Shown: piece by piece, positions 32,385-42,300 of the stretch
How the letters are laid out: each line of letters starts with the position of its first letter
Position numbering within the stretch: the first letter of the stretch is position 1
Assembly: GCA_934757825.1 (NCBI GenBank)
Contig: CAKVLP010000001.1
Coordinates: 62,001-126,000, forward strand
Direction of reading: 5' to 3'
Source of the DNA: an uncultured Clostridia bacterium
Lineage (GTDB): Bacteria; Bacillota; Clostridia; Christensenellales; UBA1242
DNA length: 64,000 nt
The notes under the pieces: model-generated
The model's database searches: none
Seen by the model: the letters and a program-made list of their open reading frames with translations, nothing else
Told to the model about the DNA's origin: nothing
Translations under genes and position numbers: made by a program

Positions 32385-35122
32385 TATTTTTTCTTCTTGA
32401 ATTCTTTTAACAAGTCTTGCATAGTCTTAGCCATTTCTTTTTGAGTTCTAGTAGCATTGGCTTCTTCTGTTTTTCTTTCCAACTCTTTAATAGCATTAAC
32501 AAATTGTTTACTATCAACTTCAAGAGGTTTACCATCAGTCCCTCTAATTGTAACGCCTTTGGTAAGTGCTTCTTCCATAGCCTTTCTGAAATCTTCATCA
32601 GACTTACCGCTACCACTAGCCATTTTTTCAGAAAACTCAGACACAGCAGAGTTTACACCCTTATTATCATTAGCATTCTCAATTTTTGTATGAGCATCTT
32701 TCTCTTCATTGTCAACTCTTAATGTATCTGCATGTAAATTATTCATAGCCCTCTTTGTTTCATCTGCCCTCATCGCGCCAAACAATTTAGACAAAAACTC
32801 GGTTTGGTCAGCATGCTCAGTCATAAACGCTACACCATTTCCAGCGGCTGCCGCCGTCTTATATTCTTGGATAAATTTATAAACTTCGGAATTTTTATCC
32901 TCATTTGTTGTAAGCATCCTTTCAACTGTATCAAAGGCACTCGCGTTACCAACAGCACTAGCCGTAGCAACAGCAGAGCCAAACCCCCGCTTGTATCGAT
33001 TGTATCCCGAACCAGCTATTGCGCCCTGAGAATCTTCTGCCGATCGTACAGTATCTTGTATTTCTGATGTAACCTGCGACCTTCTTGCATTAGCCTGATC
33101 TTCTACTGTTTTGTGTGCGTCTAATCTAGCACGGCTATCTGATGCAGCAGATTCATTGGATGAACCATCCCAATAATCGCCAGAAGTGAAACTACTATAT
33201 CCAGCATTGAATCCTTTGTAGGAACCCTTGAAACCTTTTCCAAAGCCATCCCCACTCTTAGCACCCTTAACACCTCCAACGATACCAGATATAAGAGAAG
33301 GTATTTGCATAGCAATTTCACTCAAACCACCAGTAGCGACTGCAAAACCAGCCCTATTCTTTCTGTTTTCATAGTTTTGTGCTTGTTTCTTGGTGTATTT
33401 ACCTGCTTGTTCTTTTACGTTACCAGTCATATCTTTCATGGTATCTTCATCCATACTCTTGAATGCTTTACCACTTAGTACAGAAGTTACACCACCAGTC
33501 ACATCGCCAAGCATTTTTCCAAAGCCAGAATTATCAAATATTCCCTTTGCTCTACCAGCATTGATTTGCCTTTTTGCCTCACGTGTTTCAAGTCTTTCAG
33601 TTAATTCTGCTCTTCTTGATTTTATATAGTTCTCATCGGTTATTTTACCACTCTTAACATCAGCCTCAAATTTAGCAAGGTCATCTTTGGTTTTGGCTGT
33701 GGAGAATTTCCCAGCAATTGCTTTTGCACCACTTACAGCGAATGCACCACCTTTTGCAATTCCGCCAGCCATTTTGCCCATACCCTGAGCCAATTTGCCT
33801 ACTTCGCCTACTGCGGAAGCACCTTCTTCCATTGCATTGGCAGCACCAATCATATCGCCTACCATTTTAGCCAAGCCTTTAATTTGCGTAGCACCCACCA
33901 CAACAAATAATGCTTGCATAAATTTGTTTAATCCGTAGTTATACCAAATTTCTGGATCCCAAAGATTGATTTGAGTAACAATTCCAGATACTGTAAAGAA
34001 CAAGTTAAGTGCAACTATTACACCATATGCACCTAGTACATTTGATATAAAACTGCCTTTCCACTTTTTATAAGCAGCGCCGTCGTCAAGAGGTTGTAAT
34101 CCAATTGCCGCTGGGGCGAGCACAAATAACGCCGTACACTTGTACATTCTTACCACCAGCCCCATCGAGGCATTAAATAGCGATTGAAGTACGAGGTACG
34201 CACCTATGTATAACACTAGCATATTCATAGAAGCAAACGAATAGAAGTAAGACACCGCATCCGTATTCATATAGTTAAGACGTAAGCGTTCATCACCAAC
34301 AACAGAAATGTTTCCGCCAGTATTTCCATATCCATCTTGATTAACGCGCATTGCTTCGCTTGTTTTCATTGCCATAAGTTGGTCTATTTTTGCACCTAGA
34401 ACTTGTCTGGCCTTAGTCTCAGAATTGGCGTTTGTATACAATTTATCATCAAAGTGTTTAATGTACCACCCTGAGCCTGCGTTTCCTCCCAAACGGGCTC
34501 TATTTGAATCCGAGTTGAATAATGCAGCCAGCAAATTGCCAATGTTTATTTCAGTAATAGCAAACTCGTTTTCTTTGTTATTTGCAATTCTATTTGCGTC
34601 CACTGTGGCAGCATTAAATATTGCACCCGACATAGAACTTGCACCACCACTAGAAGTAGCATAATCTACGGCTTGAAGTAAGTAATTACTTACCCTTATT
34701 CCAAAGAAACATACAACTGGGATAAGTACAAACATTATAAGCGATTTTAGAGCCTTGCCAAGGATACTTTCTTTACTGTTTTTGCTACCCTCGGTGGTAT
34801 ACTCTGTACGCACCATTTGCACAATTGAGCCAATTATTACAAGGGCTACTGCAAATACAGAAACAGCGATAAGCGTGTCTACGACAATAGAACTTCTAAA
34901 TATAGACGTAAGAATATCGCCTTGTGTTTCTACTCCATCTACCCATACAGTTTCAAGACCGGCAAGTTTTCTGAAAATCTCTTGAAGGGTGTCAATAACC
35001 CAAAACAGCATCGTTCCGATGATATAGAAAAATGTCTTAAATAAGTGCATCGCTGTCAAAATGCCTACTGGAACCAAGATTGACCAGAAAGCAATTTGCA
35101 TAGTTGCTCCGACTATCGCCAT
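32384..35122 (-). CDS. VirB6/TrbL-like channel protein with a long cytosolic tail
   Basis: A 912-residue protein. Residues 1-430 hold about seven membrane segments (for example FWSILVPVGILTAMHLF, LIAVSVFAVALVIIGSIV, LIMFVLIPVVCFFGI, MLVLYIGAYLVLQSLF, VIVALNLFFTVSGIV) with a large polar loop at about 150-290. Residues 440-912 are Ala/Gly/Lys/Ser-rich, soluble and partly coiled. The layout matches VirB6/TrbL-family inner-membrane channel proteins and the large transmembrane protein of mycoplasma ICEs (Mbov_0396 type, from memory). AAAGGAG precedes the ATG. It sits between the VirB4 and VirD4 genes, divergent from the latter. Confidence 0.85.
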   Translation of the reverse strand: MAIVGATMQIAFWSILVPVGILTAMHLFKTFFYIIGTMLFWVIDTLQEIFRKLAGLETVWVDGVETQGDILTSIFRSSIVVDTLIAVSVFAVALVIIGSIVQMVRTEYTTEGSKNSKESILGKALKSLIMFVLIPVVCFFGIRVSNYLLQAVDYATSSGGASSMSGAIFNAATVDANRIANNKENEFAITEINIGNLLAALFNSDSNRARLGGNAGSGWYIKHFDDKLYTNANSETKARQVLGAKIDQLMAMKTSEAMRVNQDGYGNTGGNISVVGDERLRLNYMNTDAVSYFYSFASMNMLVLYIGAYLVLQSLFNASMGLVVRMYKCTALFVLAPAAIGLQPLDDGAAYKKWKGSFISNVLGAYGVIVALNLFFTVSGIVTQINLWDPEIWYNYGLNKFMQALFVVVGATQIKGLAKMVGDMIGAANAMEEGASAVGEVGKLAQGMGKMAGGIAKGGAFAVSGAKAIAGKFSTAKTKDDLAKFEADVKSGKITDENYIKSRRAELTERLETREAKRQINAGRAKGIFDNSGFGKMLGDVTGGVTSVLSGKAFKSMDEDTMKDMTGNVKEQAGKYTKKQAQNYENRKNRAGFAVATGGLSEIAMQIPSLISGIVGGVKGAKSGDGFGKGFKGSYKGFNAGYSSFTSGDYWDGSSNESAASDSRARLDAHKTVEDQANARRSQVTSEIQDTVRSAEDSQGAIAGSGYNRYKRGFGSAVATASAVGNASAFDTVERMLTTNEDKNSEVYKFIQEYKTAAAAGNGVAFMTEHADQTEFLSKLFGAMRADETKRAMNNLHADTLRVDNEEKDAHTKIENANDNKGVNSAVSEFSEKMASGSGKSDEDFRKAMEEALTKGVTIRGTDGKPLEVDSKQFVNAIKELERKTEEANATRTQKEMAKTMQDLLKEFKKKK

Positions 35123-35176
35123 AAACTAAACTCCTTTTTTCATCCCAACTTAATTACTTAGTATTATTAAACATAT

Positions 35177-35206
35177 TTTATATTATTTTGTCACATTTAG
35201 CAACAA
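35177..35206 (-). promoter_or_regulatory. Possible promoter of the VirB6-like gene
   Basis: Minus strand TTGTTG (35201-35206), 18 bp, TATAAA (35177-35182). A second reading with TTGCTA and a 15-bp spacer is possible. Confidence 0.5.
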
Positions 35207-35231
35207 AATACAACGAATTGTTTAAAAAGTT

Positions 35232-35298
35232 GGGGTCAAGTGGGTCGGAAACGGGCGCAAAGTGGTTTTTGAGGCGGAGGCGGTAGAAAGGTGGTGTT
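35232..35298 (+). other. G-rich tract upstream of the VirD4 promoter
   Basis: A stretch with repeated G runs (GGGG, GGG, GGG) and a GGCGGAGGCGG word in otherwise AT-rich intergenic DNA between the divergent VirB6 and VirD4 promoters. A G-quadruplex or a regulator site is possible; nothing known is recognised. Confidence 0.45.
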
Positions 35299-35303
35299 TT
35301 TTT

Positions 35304-35332
35304 TTGACAATGAAATGAAAAATAAATATAAT
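35304..35332 (+). promoter_or_regulatory. Perfect-consensus sigma-A promoter of the VirD4-like gene
   Basis: TTGACA (35304-35309), 17 bp, TATAAT (35327-35332). The AGGGGAG ribosome-binding site follows at 35354-35360. This predicts strong vegetative expression. Confidence 0.9.
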
Positions 35333-35364
35333 GTAGTAAAACACAATATATTTAGGGGAGAAAA

Positions 35365-37434
35365 ATGGACGAAGATAAGAAAAAGAAAGGGTTTGCCGAA
35401 AAACTGCTGGTCGGCGCCATTAAATTTATGCTGGTACTGGGGGCGTTTTTCCTAGTGTCGGTGTTGGCGGTGAGTTATATTGAAAACCAAAAGTTGTCGT
35501 TTGACATAAACTCGATAACAAGCCAATATTTCCTATACATTTTTGGTGGGTTGACGCTGGTGTTTTTGCTAATCAAGTTGTCGGCGGCGACCAAGCCTAA
35601 GACGGAAAGTAGCGGAGCAAAGAGCGTGCAAAAGGGCAAAGTGAAGAAGTTTTACGACACCAACTGGCTTACTGAAAAGGAACTTGTGAGCAACCCTACC
35701 TACAAGTATTGCGATTACAGCAACCTTAAAAATTCGCAAAACATAGGTATTCCAATAAGGGCTGAATATAAGGGCGGAAAACTTCACATAAATATGTATC
35801 AAAACATTCACACGCTGGTAATTGGTACTACTGGTTCTGGTAAAACGACGCAGTTTGTAGATCCAGTTATGCAGATACTTAGCGAAAGCGGAAAACATCC
35901 TTGTTTTGTAGTGAGCGACCCTAAGGGCGAGATTTACACAAACCACAGCCAAAAACTAAGGCGACTTGGATACAACGTGCTGGTGTTTGACTTGCGTGAG
36001 CCGTTTAAGAGCACGTGCTGGAACCCTATGACGCGTGCATACGACCTTAACCAAGAGGCCATAAACCTACACAAACACGTGATTGTGCATCACAATGAGG
36101 ACCCAAGGAAAACCAACCTAAAACTTGCGAGCACCACATATTACAGTGAGTGGTACGAGTTTAAGGGGTTTGCATTCGGGGTGCGTGCCGAACTTGAAAG
36201 TTATATGAACGGGTTAAAACAAAACCTTAAAAACGAGGCCTTTGAGGATCTTAGAGACATCGCAACCACCCTATGCCCTATCCAAAGCCAACAAGACCCT
36301 ATATGGGACAGAGGCGCCAAGGATATGGTGCTAGCGACTATGCTTGCTATGCTAGAAGACAGCGAAAACCCTGCGCTTGGAATGACAAGAGAAAAGTACA
36401 ATTTCTACAACCTTAGTAAAATTCTTAACATCAAGGACAACGACCCATACAACCCTATTAAAACACTAACCGATTACTTCAAAGGGCGTGATCCATTATC
36501 GCTATCCATTCAACTTGCCAACCAGATTATCTCCAACAACGAAAAGACCGCAAGCAGTTATATGGGTATCGTAACCGACCGTATGTCGCTATTTAGTGAT
36601 ATGGGCATATGCTACGCGACCAGCGTAAACGAGATGGAACTTAAAACATTCTGCGACAAACCTACTGCGCTATTTATTAAAATTCCAGACGAAAAACAAA
36701 CGCGTTATCCTATTGCCACAATGTTTATATCCCAACTTTACAAAACGCTTGTTGATATTGCAACAAAGCACGGCGGAACTCTGCCAAAAGACGTTTACTT
36801 CCTACTAGACGAGTTTGGAAACTTGCCTAAAATAGAAGGATTTGACGCTATGATTACCGTAGCAAGATCAAGAAAAATTTGGTTTTTACTTATCCTTCAA
36901 TCGTACGCCCAACTTACCATAAAATACGGTCAAGAGGTGGCGCGAACGGTTGAGGACAACTGTAACATTCACATTTACATCGCTTCCAACGACCGCGAAA
37001 CTCAAAAGAAGTTTAGCGAGCGATGCGGAAACATTTCGGTTGAGACCGAAAGCACTTCTATCTCCAAAGGCAAAGACCCGGGGAAAGACGGCAAAGACAA
37101 CAAGACCACAAACGTGTCGGTTCAAGTTGAGTCGCGTCCGCTTATCTACCCTGAGGAACTTGGCTCTCTAAAAGACGATTTTATCGTTTCTATATTAAAA
37201 CAACCACCTCTAAAAGCCGTGTTTACACCTGCATATATGATTAGAAACTACGACGACCCTAGATACGGCAAACAAAGTGTTGCTAAAATTTACGATATGA
37301 TCCCTGCTCCACCTGACAATACCCTTCCAAAAACTTTTAGAGAACACGAACTTTATTACGACATCAAAAAACGTAATCAAATTATCCTAAAACCTCAATC
37401 CTCAAACAACTCTTCTGCCGATTTTGAGTGGTAG
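35365..37434 (+). CDS. VirD4-type coupling ATPase (T4CP) of the type IV secretion-like system
   Basis: A 689-residue protein with two N-terminal membrane helices (about 14-39 and 53-73). The cytosolic TraG/VirD4 ATPase domain has Walker A GTTGSGKT (residues 154-161), FVVSDPKGEIY, and Walker B FLLDEFGNLPKI with Asp482 and Glu483. ARSRKIWFLLILQSYAQL and CNIHIYIASNDRETQKKF are typical T4CP segments. Coupling proteins recruit substrates to the channel. No relaxase gene lies nearby, so the substrate may be protein rather than DNA (inference). Transcribed alone on the plus strand. Confidence 0.93.
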   Translation: MDEDKKKKGFAEKLLVGAIKFMLVLGAFFLVSVLAVSYIENQKLSFDINSITSQYFLYIFGGLTLVFLLIKLSAATKPKTESSGAKSVQKGKVKKFYDTNWLTEKELVSNPTYKYCDYSNLKNSQNIGIPIRAEYKGGKLHINMYQNIHTLVIGTTGSGKTTQFVDPVMQILSESGKHPCFVVSDPKGEIYTNHSQKLRRLGYNVLVFDLREPFKSTCWNPMTRAYDLNQEAINLHKHVIVHHNEDPRKTNLKLASTTYYSEWYEFKGFAFGVRAELESYMNGLKQNLKNEAFEDLRDIATTLCPIQSQQDPIWDRGAKDMVLATMLAMLEDSENPALGMTREKYNFYNLSKILNIKDNDPYNPIKTLTDYFKGRDPLSLSIQLANQIISNNEKTASSYMGIVTDRMSLFSDMGICYATSVNEMELKTFCDKPTALFIKIPDEKQTRYPIATMFISQLYKTLVDIATKHGGTLPKDVYFLLDEFGNLPKIEGFDAMITVARSRKIWFLLILQSYAQLTIKYGQEVARTVEDNCNIHIYIASNDRETQKKFSERCGNISVETESTSISKGKDPGKDGKDNKTTNVSVQVESRPLIYPEELGSLKDDFIVSILKQPPLKAVFTPAYMIRNYDDPRYGKQSVAKIYDMIPAPPDNTLPKTFREHELYYDIKKRNQIILKPQSSNNSSADFEW

Positions 37435-37487
37435 GATTAAAATAAATAAGGATAAAAAACACAAGAAATAAACCTTATAAAAAAAGA

Positions 37488-37516
37488 CAAAAAGCACGGA
37501 AATTCCGTGCTTTTTT
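37488..37516. terminator. Bidirectional terminator between VirD4 and pilin genes
   Basis: AAAAAGCACGGAA pairs with TTCCGTGCTTTTTT. The same hairpin occurs at 53136-53166. Confidence 0.9.
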
Positions 37517-37520
37517 GATG

Positions 37521-37533
37521 TTTTGCATAGTAC
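37521..37533 (+). repeat. TTTTGCATAGTAC box (copy 6)
   Basis: Follows the hairpin by four bases and lies before the stop of the first pilin gene; part of the cassette repeated at 53 kb. Confidence 0.65.
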
Positions 37534-37545
37534 CTAAAATTTAGG

Positions 37546-38004
37546 TTATTTCATTAGCGACAACACTGCTCTTATAACCGTACCCGCATTAGGAACACTT
37601 CCTTGATTTGGGTTTTGTTTTACGTCGTTGCCCGATTTGCCGATAACAGTATCTAGCCAATCAACAATTCCTCCGCCATACTTCACGAATAGTTCTAGCA
37701 GTACAAGCAGTACCATTACGCAGATAAAACCAATTAGGAAGTTGACTATCCTCTTTTTGGCTTCTGCCCTAGCGTCACCTTCGCTCTTTGAGTAGTTTAC
37801 GCCCAGCCAAATTGCATATATTGTGCCCGCTGCCCCAATCGCAAATAGGAATGGTAACAATAGTTCGTTAAGCATATTTCTTATGGTGTCTAGGATTCGC
37901 GCGATTCGAGTAGTACGATCGGGTGTCTCCTTGGTATTCGTTTCACCCAAGAATTGTCCTGCCGAGCCTAAGCCCCAGTATATTTTCGATAAAAAGTTTA
38001 TCAT
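37546..38004 (-). CDS. VirB2-like pilin or small membrane component, paralogue 1
   Basis: A 152-residue protein with two membrane helices (about 50-70, LLLPFLFAIGAAGTIYAIWLG, and 88-108, IVNFLIGFICVMVLLVLL) joined by a short basic loop NYSKSEGDARAEAKKR. This two-helix plan with a charged hairpin is that of VirB2/TrbC-type pilins. It is longer than its two paralogues at both ends. GAGGAAGAG precedes the ATG. It follows paralogue 2 by 23 bases in one operon. Confidence 0.8.
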   Translation of the reverse strand: MINFLSKIYWGLGSAGQFLGETNTKETPDRTTRIARILDTIRNMLNELLLPFLFAIGAAGTIYAIWLGVNYSKSEGDARAEAKKRIVNFLIGFICVMVLLVLLELFVKYGGGIVDWLDTVIGKSGNDVKQNPNQGSVPNAGTVIRAVLSLMK

Positions 38005-38027
38005 ATTCTCTTCCTCTTAGTTTAATT

Positions 38028-38393
38028 TTAAGTGTTGGAACCAGCATTGCCTTGATCTACAATCCAACCAGCAACATTTGCTGCTTGTTTGATAAATATC
38101 TTCATTGCAATAAGCACAATCAAGGAAATTACAATACCAATAACCGCGTTGATAAGGCGCTTTTTGGCTTCGTCACGCTTATCTGCGCTCTCTGCTTTTG
38201 CAAATTGCACACCTAGCACGATTGCATAAACCGCACCAGCGACGCCAATCAAAATAATTATTGGAATTAGTAGGCTATCTAGAATTGTGACAAGTGGTCC
38301 TATAATTTGCGACCACCAAGAGTTATCATATTCACCTTTCAATTTTTCGCCAGTATCTAGCAAAAATCTGCTCATAAACGCCAAAAACCTCAT
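38028..38393 (-). CDS. VirB2-like pilin, paralogue 2
   Basis: A 121-residue protein: helix 1 (LLIPIIILIGVAGAVYAIVLG), loop QFAKAESADKRDEAKKR, helix 2 (LINAVIGIVISLIVLIAMKIF). It is nearly identical to paralogue 3 across the loop and second helix. Pilin-like proteins of this form occur beside VirB4 and VirB6 homologues in mycoplasma ICEs (Mbov_0395 type, from memory). AAGGGG lies upstream of the ATG. First gene of the two-pilin operon. Confidence 0.82.
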   Translation of the reverse strand: MRFLAFMSRFLLDTGEKLKGEYDNSWWSQIIGPLVTILDSLLIPIIILIGVAGAVYAIVLGVQFAKAESADKRDEAKKRLINAVIGIVISLIVLIAMKIFIKQAANVAGWIVDQGNAGSNT

Positions 38394-38427
38394 ATTTTTC
38401 CCCTTAAATTCACGCTTTACTTATTTT

Positions 38428-38456
38428 ATAATATCATAGCGCGCGCATTTTGACAA
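38428..38456 (-). promoter_or_regulatory. Sigma-A promoter of the pilin 2-pilin 1 operon
   Basis: Minus strand TTGTCA (38451-38456), 17 bp, TATTAT (38428-38433) with extended TG. The spacer contains the unusual GC run GCGCGCGC. Confidence 0.75.
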
Positions 38457-38458
38457 AC

Positions 38459-38492
38459 AAAAAAAGTCAATTTGTTTAAAATTGACTTTTTT
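38459..38492 (-). terminator. Terminator after pilin 3
   Basis: AAAAAGTCAATTT pairs with AAATTGACTTTTTT. No TTGCATAGYAC box accompanies this one. Confidence 0.8.
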
Positions 38493-38512
38493 GTAAATAA
38501 TTTTTTCTAGAA

Positions 38513-38881
38513 TTAACTTTGAGTTTTACTTGAATCTTCAACCCACTTGAAGATTGCAGCCGAATTAGAAATAAACAACTTCATACCAATCAAAGCAACT
38601 AGCATAATTACAATACCAATAACCGCATTGATAAGACGTTTTTTGGCTTCATCACGCTTGTCTGCACTCTCTGCTTTTGCATATTGTACACCTAATACAA
38701 TTGCGTATACCGAACCAGCAACACCCAACAAGATAATAACTGGAATTAGCAAATTATCCAATACTTCCAAAATAGGAATCAATATTTTTTTAATCCATTC
38801 TGGCATACTCCCTGTATCCAACGACTTCCAGTCAGTTGCGCCCACAAATCTATTCATTACACTTAACATAAAGTTCATCAT
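38513..38881 (-). CDS. VirB2-like pilin, paralogue 3
   Basis: A 122-residue protein with the same two-helix plan: LLIPVIILLGVAGSVYAIVLG, loop QYAKAESADKRDEAKKR, LINAVIGIVIMLVALIGMKLF. It starts with two Met codons 10 bases after GGAGG. It has its own promoter and terminator, so its level relative to the other two can be set separately. The helix 1 start EVLDNLLIP and the loop are the best conserved parts of the three. Confidence 0.82.
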   Translation of the reverse strand: MMNFMLSVMNRFVGATDWKSLDTGSMPEWIKKILIPILEVLDNLLIPVIILLGVAGSVYAIVLGVQYAKAESADKRDEAKKRLINAVIGIVIMLVALIGMKLFISNSAAIFKWVEDSSKTQS

Positions 38882-38924
38882 TTTATAATTTCCTCCAAAG
38901 AGTTTTATCCATTTTTATGTTATG

Positions 38925-38952
38925 ATAATATCACACTTTTTATTTAACTCAA
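38925..38952 (-). promoter_or_regulatory. Promoter of pilin 3
   Basis: Minus strand TTGAGT (38947-38952), 16 bp, TATTAT (38925-38930) with extended TG. Confidence 0.6.
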
Positions 38953-39253
38953 AACGATTTTCATTATTTTTTTAATTTTTAGTGCTATTGTAGGGATTTA
39001 ATTTTTACACAAAATACAACTAATGCCCTGCAATTTTTTGTTGTTTTTTGTGGCGCAGTTGTTTATGATAGCGCCAATACTTTTTACCGCAGTGGTTATG
39101 TACTTTCTTTCACTTAATTATCTTAGTTTTCTGCCGTCTTAAAACCCCTCACAAAAATAATCGCAAGAATTTCCCAAGTTTTAAATTATTGATATTTATA
39201 AAATAACAAAGTTTAGTAAAAGATAAAATTATATATAATATATATTTATTTAT
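38953..39253. other. AT-rich spacer between divergent pilin and giant-protein promoters
   Basis: About 300 bases without a convincing gene. A 39-codon hydrophobic frame at 39023-39142 lacks a ribosome-binding site. The last 100 bases before the giant-gene promoter are almost pure A/T (ATATATAATATATATTTATTTATT). Confidence 0.5.
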
Positions 39254-39282
39254 TTGGTGATAAAAAAAAGATGTGGTAGAAT
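39254..39282 (+). promoter_or_regulatory. Sigma-A promoter of the giant surface protein gene
   Basis: TTGGTG (39254-39259), 17 bp, TAGAAT (39277-39282) with extended TG (TGTGGTAGAAT). Confidence 0.6.
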
Positions 39283-39355
39283 ATGTAAGACAAAATGTTA
39301 TATTGTCGAAAAATGAAAAATGTATGTAAGTATGAACAAATGGGAGAATGTTAAT

Positions 39356-42300
39356 ATGAAAAAAAGCGGTTCTAAAAATATTTTTGTAAATATTATTTTA
39401 GGAATATCGATGATGCTATCTATGGTGGGTGGCACTTTTTTAATGGTTGACGCAAGGCAAAACCAATTAAGAAAAGCGTATGCCGACGCCACAAGCAATC
39501 CTAACGACAACGGGATTACTTTTATATCGACTAGCGACAGTCAAAACGCCACTGGTCTAAACGGCGGTACATATGTATACAACAACGCCTCAATTAACTA
39601 CATCGACGTTAAGGGTCTGGTGTATTATGTGAAAGACGGCAAAGTATACACCTCCCCTTCCCTAGACACAGAAACATCGGACTTAGAATACGAAATAAAC
39701 GGCTCGTATGTGACAATTGGTGGGATAAATCACGAAATCAAAAAAGACATCAAAATGTTTACATACAAGGGCGCGACTTGTTATTACAAGGACGGAATTG
39801 TATACGACTCCATAAACTGCCGTAACTCTATCACAAGTGACTACGACACCATATACACATATACATACACAAATGGCGGAAACACCTATGTAGGCAAAAA
39901 CACTATTGACCGCATTTACTTTGGTGCAAACCCTTATTACAAGATTAAAATGGTTAACGACGCTGACCCTAGCGACACTAAAACAATGTACGCGCTTGTT
40001 AAGTCTATTAACTACTACAAATTATACGAAGAAGAGACAGAAGGGAGCAAAGTCCTAGTAGAGTGTGTCAACGACAACCAAGATATGCCAACGCTAGAAA
40101 ACATTTTGATCCACTCCAACCTACCAAGTTCGGGCACTATTGTAGAGGATTATATTAACGTTTTCAATAAACCATACTACATTCACGACAATAAATTGTA
40201 TGCCAACGCATACTATATTGATATTGACAAAACTAATGAATTCGACAGTAAAATTATAGAAAACACAAACAACACAATCACATTTGCCGAATCTGCCACC
40301 ACAAACACCAAGACACTTCTAGTGTCGGGTGTTAACCACACTATGTCGGAAGTGGTTATCAACGGCGATGGGTACTATATTGACACATCGGCAAGTGGTC
40401 GCTTGACCAAGTTGTACAAAGAGTACACCGCTTCGACCGCCCACTCGCAATACATTACTATTGACGAAACAAACTCCGACGATACTAGCGCATATGGCGA
40501 TTATTATACATTAGACGCTTTTAAAGTTGGGCAAGGATATTCGTATTATGTTAAGGCTGGCGTAACCAACAAATTTTACTCCTTATCTTCTTACGACGAG
40601 GAAGGCAGTGGCATCACTATTGACGGCGTAAACTACCCTGTTGTAAATAATAAAGTAAAAGTAAACGGCACTTATTACAATGTGGCCGAAAACAAAGTAA
40701 CAATTGACGGCGAAGACTATCAAGTTGGGAATGTTGTGTACAGCAAATACAATGTTACCGAAGCAAGTGTAGATGATGCATACATTCTTTCTAGCACCGT
40801 GGCAGAAAGAGACGTAAATGGCACAATAACCAGAGACGGAAGTGCCAGCGTGTTTGCCGAGCCAAGCAACTTGGATTTTAGTTATGTAATTGACTATTCT
40901 CCTGAAACCCCAGTAGTGAAAGCGACATTCTCCACTGAGACTTTGGACGGGCACGAATTGCCAGGAGTAAGTTATACTTTTAACAGCACCCCAAAAACCA
41001 CAATCCAGTATTTTATTAACAAATCAAACGACATTAAAAAGGCTGGCACCGAAGCGCCTATTGCACAAAAAGCAGATGGTTCGTACGAACTAGAAAGCGA
41101 TTTTGACATCTCGACTTACGAGCGCGATAAGGTTAGGATCCAAAAGTTTTCTGGAACGATAAACCGCGGAGCAACAGTGCCAAGTGTTGTACTTGATGAA
41201 AAGACTTATTACATTAAGGACGGAGAAAACAGCACTCTTTACACCAGCAACACTCTTACACCTAGTACTCAAACAAGAGACTTTAAGGGTCTAACAATTG
41301 TTATTGGAACCAATTATGTAAATGTTTACAGGCTTTTCTCCCCTGTTACGATTAACCGAGTTACCTATTATGTTGCTGACAATGACAACACAAACCTTTA
41401 CATTATCACAGGCGATGGTACAGCCAACAACCCATACAGCGAACGAATTGCACAGCCTGATGAGTTTAGTTATACAATTGAGAAAACAACTAACAAAGTA
41501 ACTACAACGTTCCGTTATCAATTGACCAACAAGTTGTTGAAAATCCTTACCTACACAAACAAAGTCGATGATGATGGCACCATTACAAAACTTAACATCG
41601 CATCGGATTACTTTACTTACGACACTCAATTCTTCTATTTCGACAACAAACTTTACACAAAGCAAGTTGACGACAGCACAACGAAAGAAGATTTGCTAAA
41701 CTACCAGATGAAAGACTTCACTTTTTCAAGTGTTGTTACCGCAATTACAATTGGCAACGTTAACTACCCTGTTGAGGCTGCCGAATACACCACTGTTTCC
41801 ATTAACGACAAGCAATATTATGTTGACGGCAACAAGTTGTATGCGACTATGCTTTTGGGTTTTGAGGACGGAAACCGCAACCGTCTTATCACATATCAAG
41901 ACGAAGTTAAAAACGGATTTTTCGACTACAAGATTAACGCTTCTAAGAGACTTGTAACCATATTCACCGGCAGTGCGATTGTGACCGACAATGACACGAC
42001 CGTTACACTAGCCAGTGGAGTTACGTCCAGAAGCACTTTTGAATCGGACGGAAAAACTTACTATCTTGGCGACGACAACAACATTTATCAAAAGGTTTCT
42101 AAAAAGACCACATCAGTGTCGTACAATTCGCGTAATTACTTTGCATTGAAAGAGCCTTACAAAGATACTACTTATTACATTTCAAAAACAACCTCTGCCA
42201 GCAACCCAGAGAACGCACTTAGCATTCCTGCAAACACCGCTACTCCACTTGCTACTGTTGCTGGACAAACTTATTCGGCAACTTTCAACAAGGATACTTA

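Noticed and set aside
39023..39142. 39-codon hydrophobic reading frame upstream of the giant gene
   Set aside because: No ribosome-binding site and no promoter aimed at it; chance T-rich DNA readily gives hydrophobic frames.
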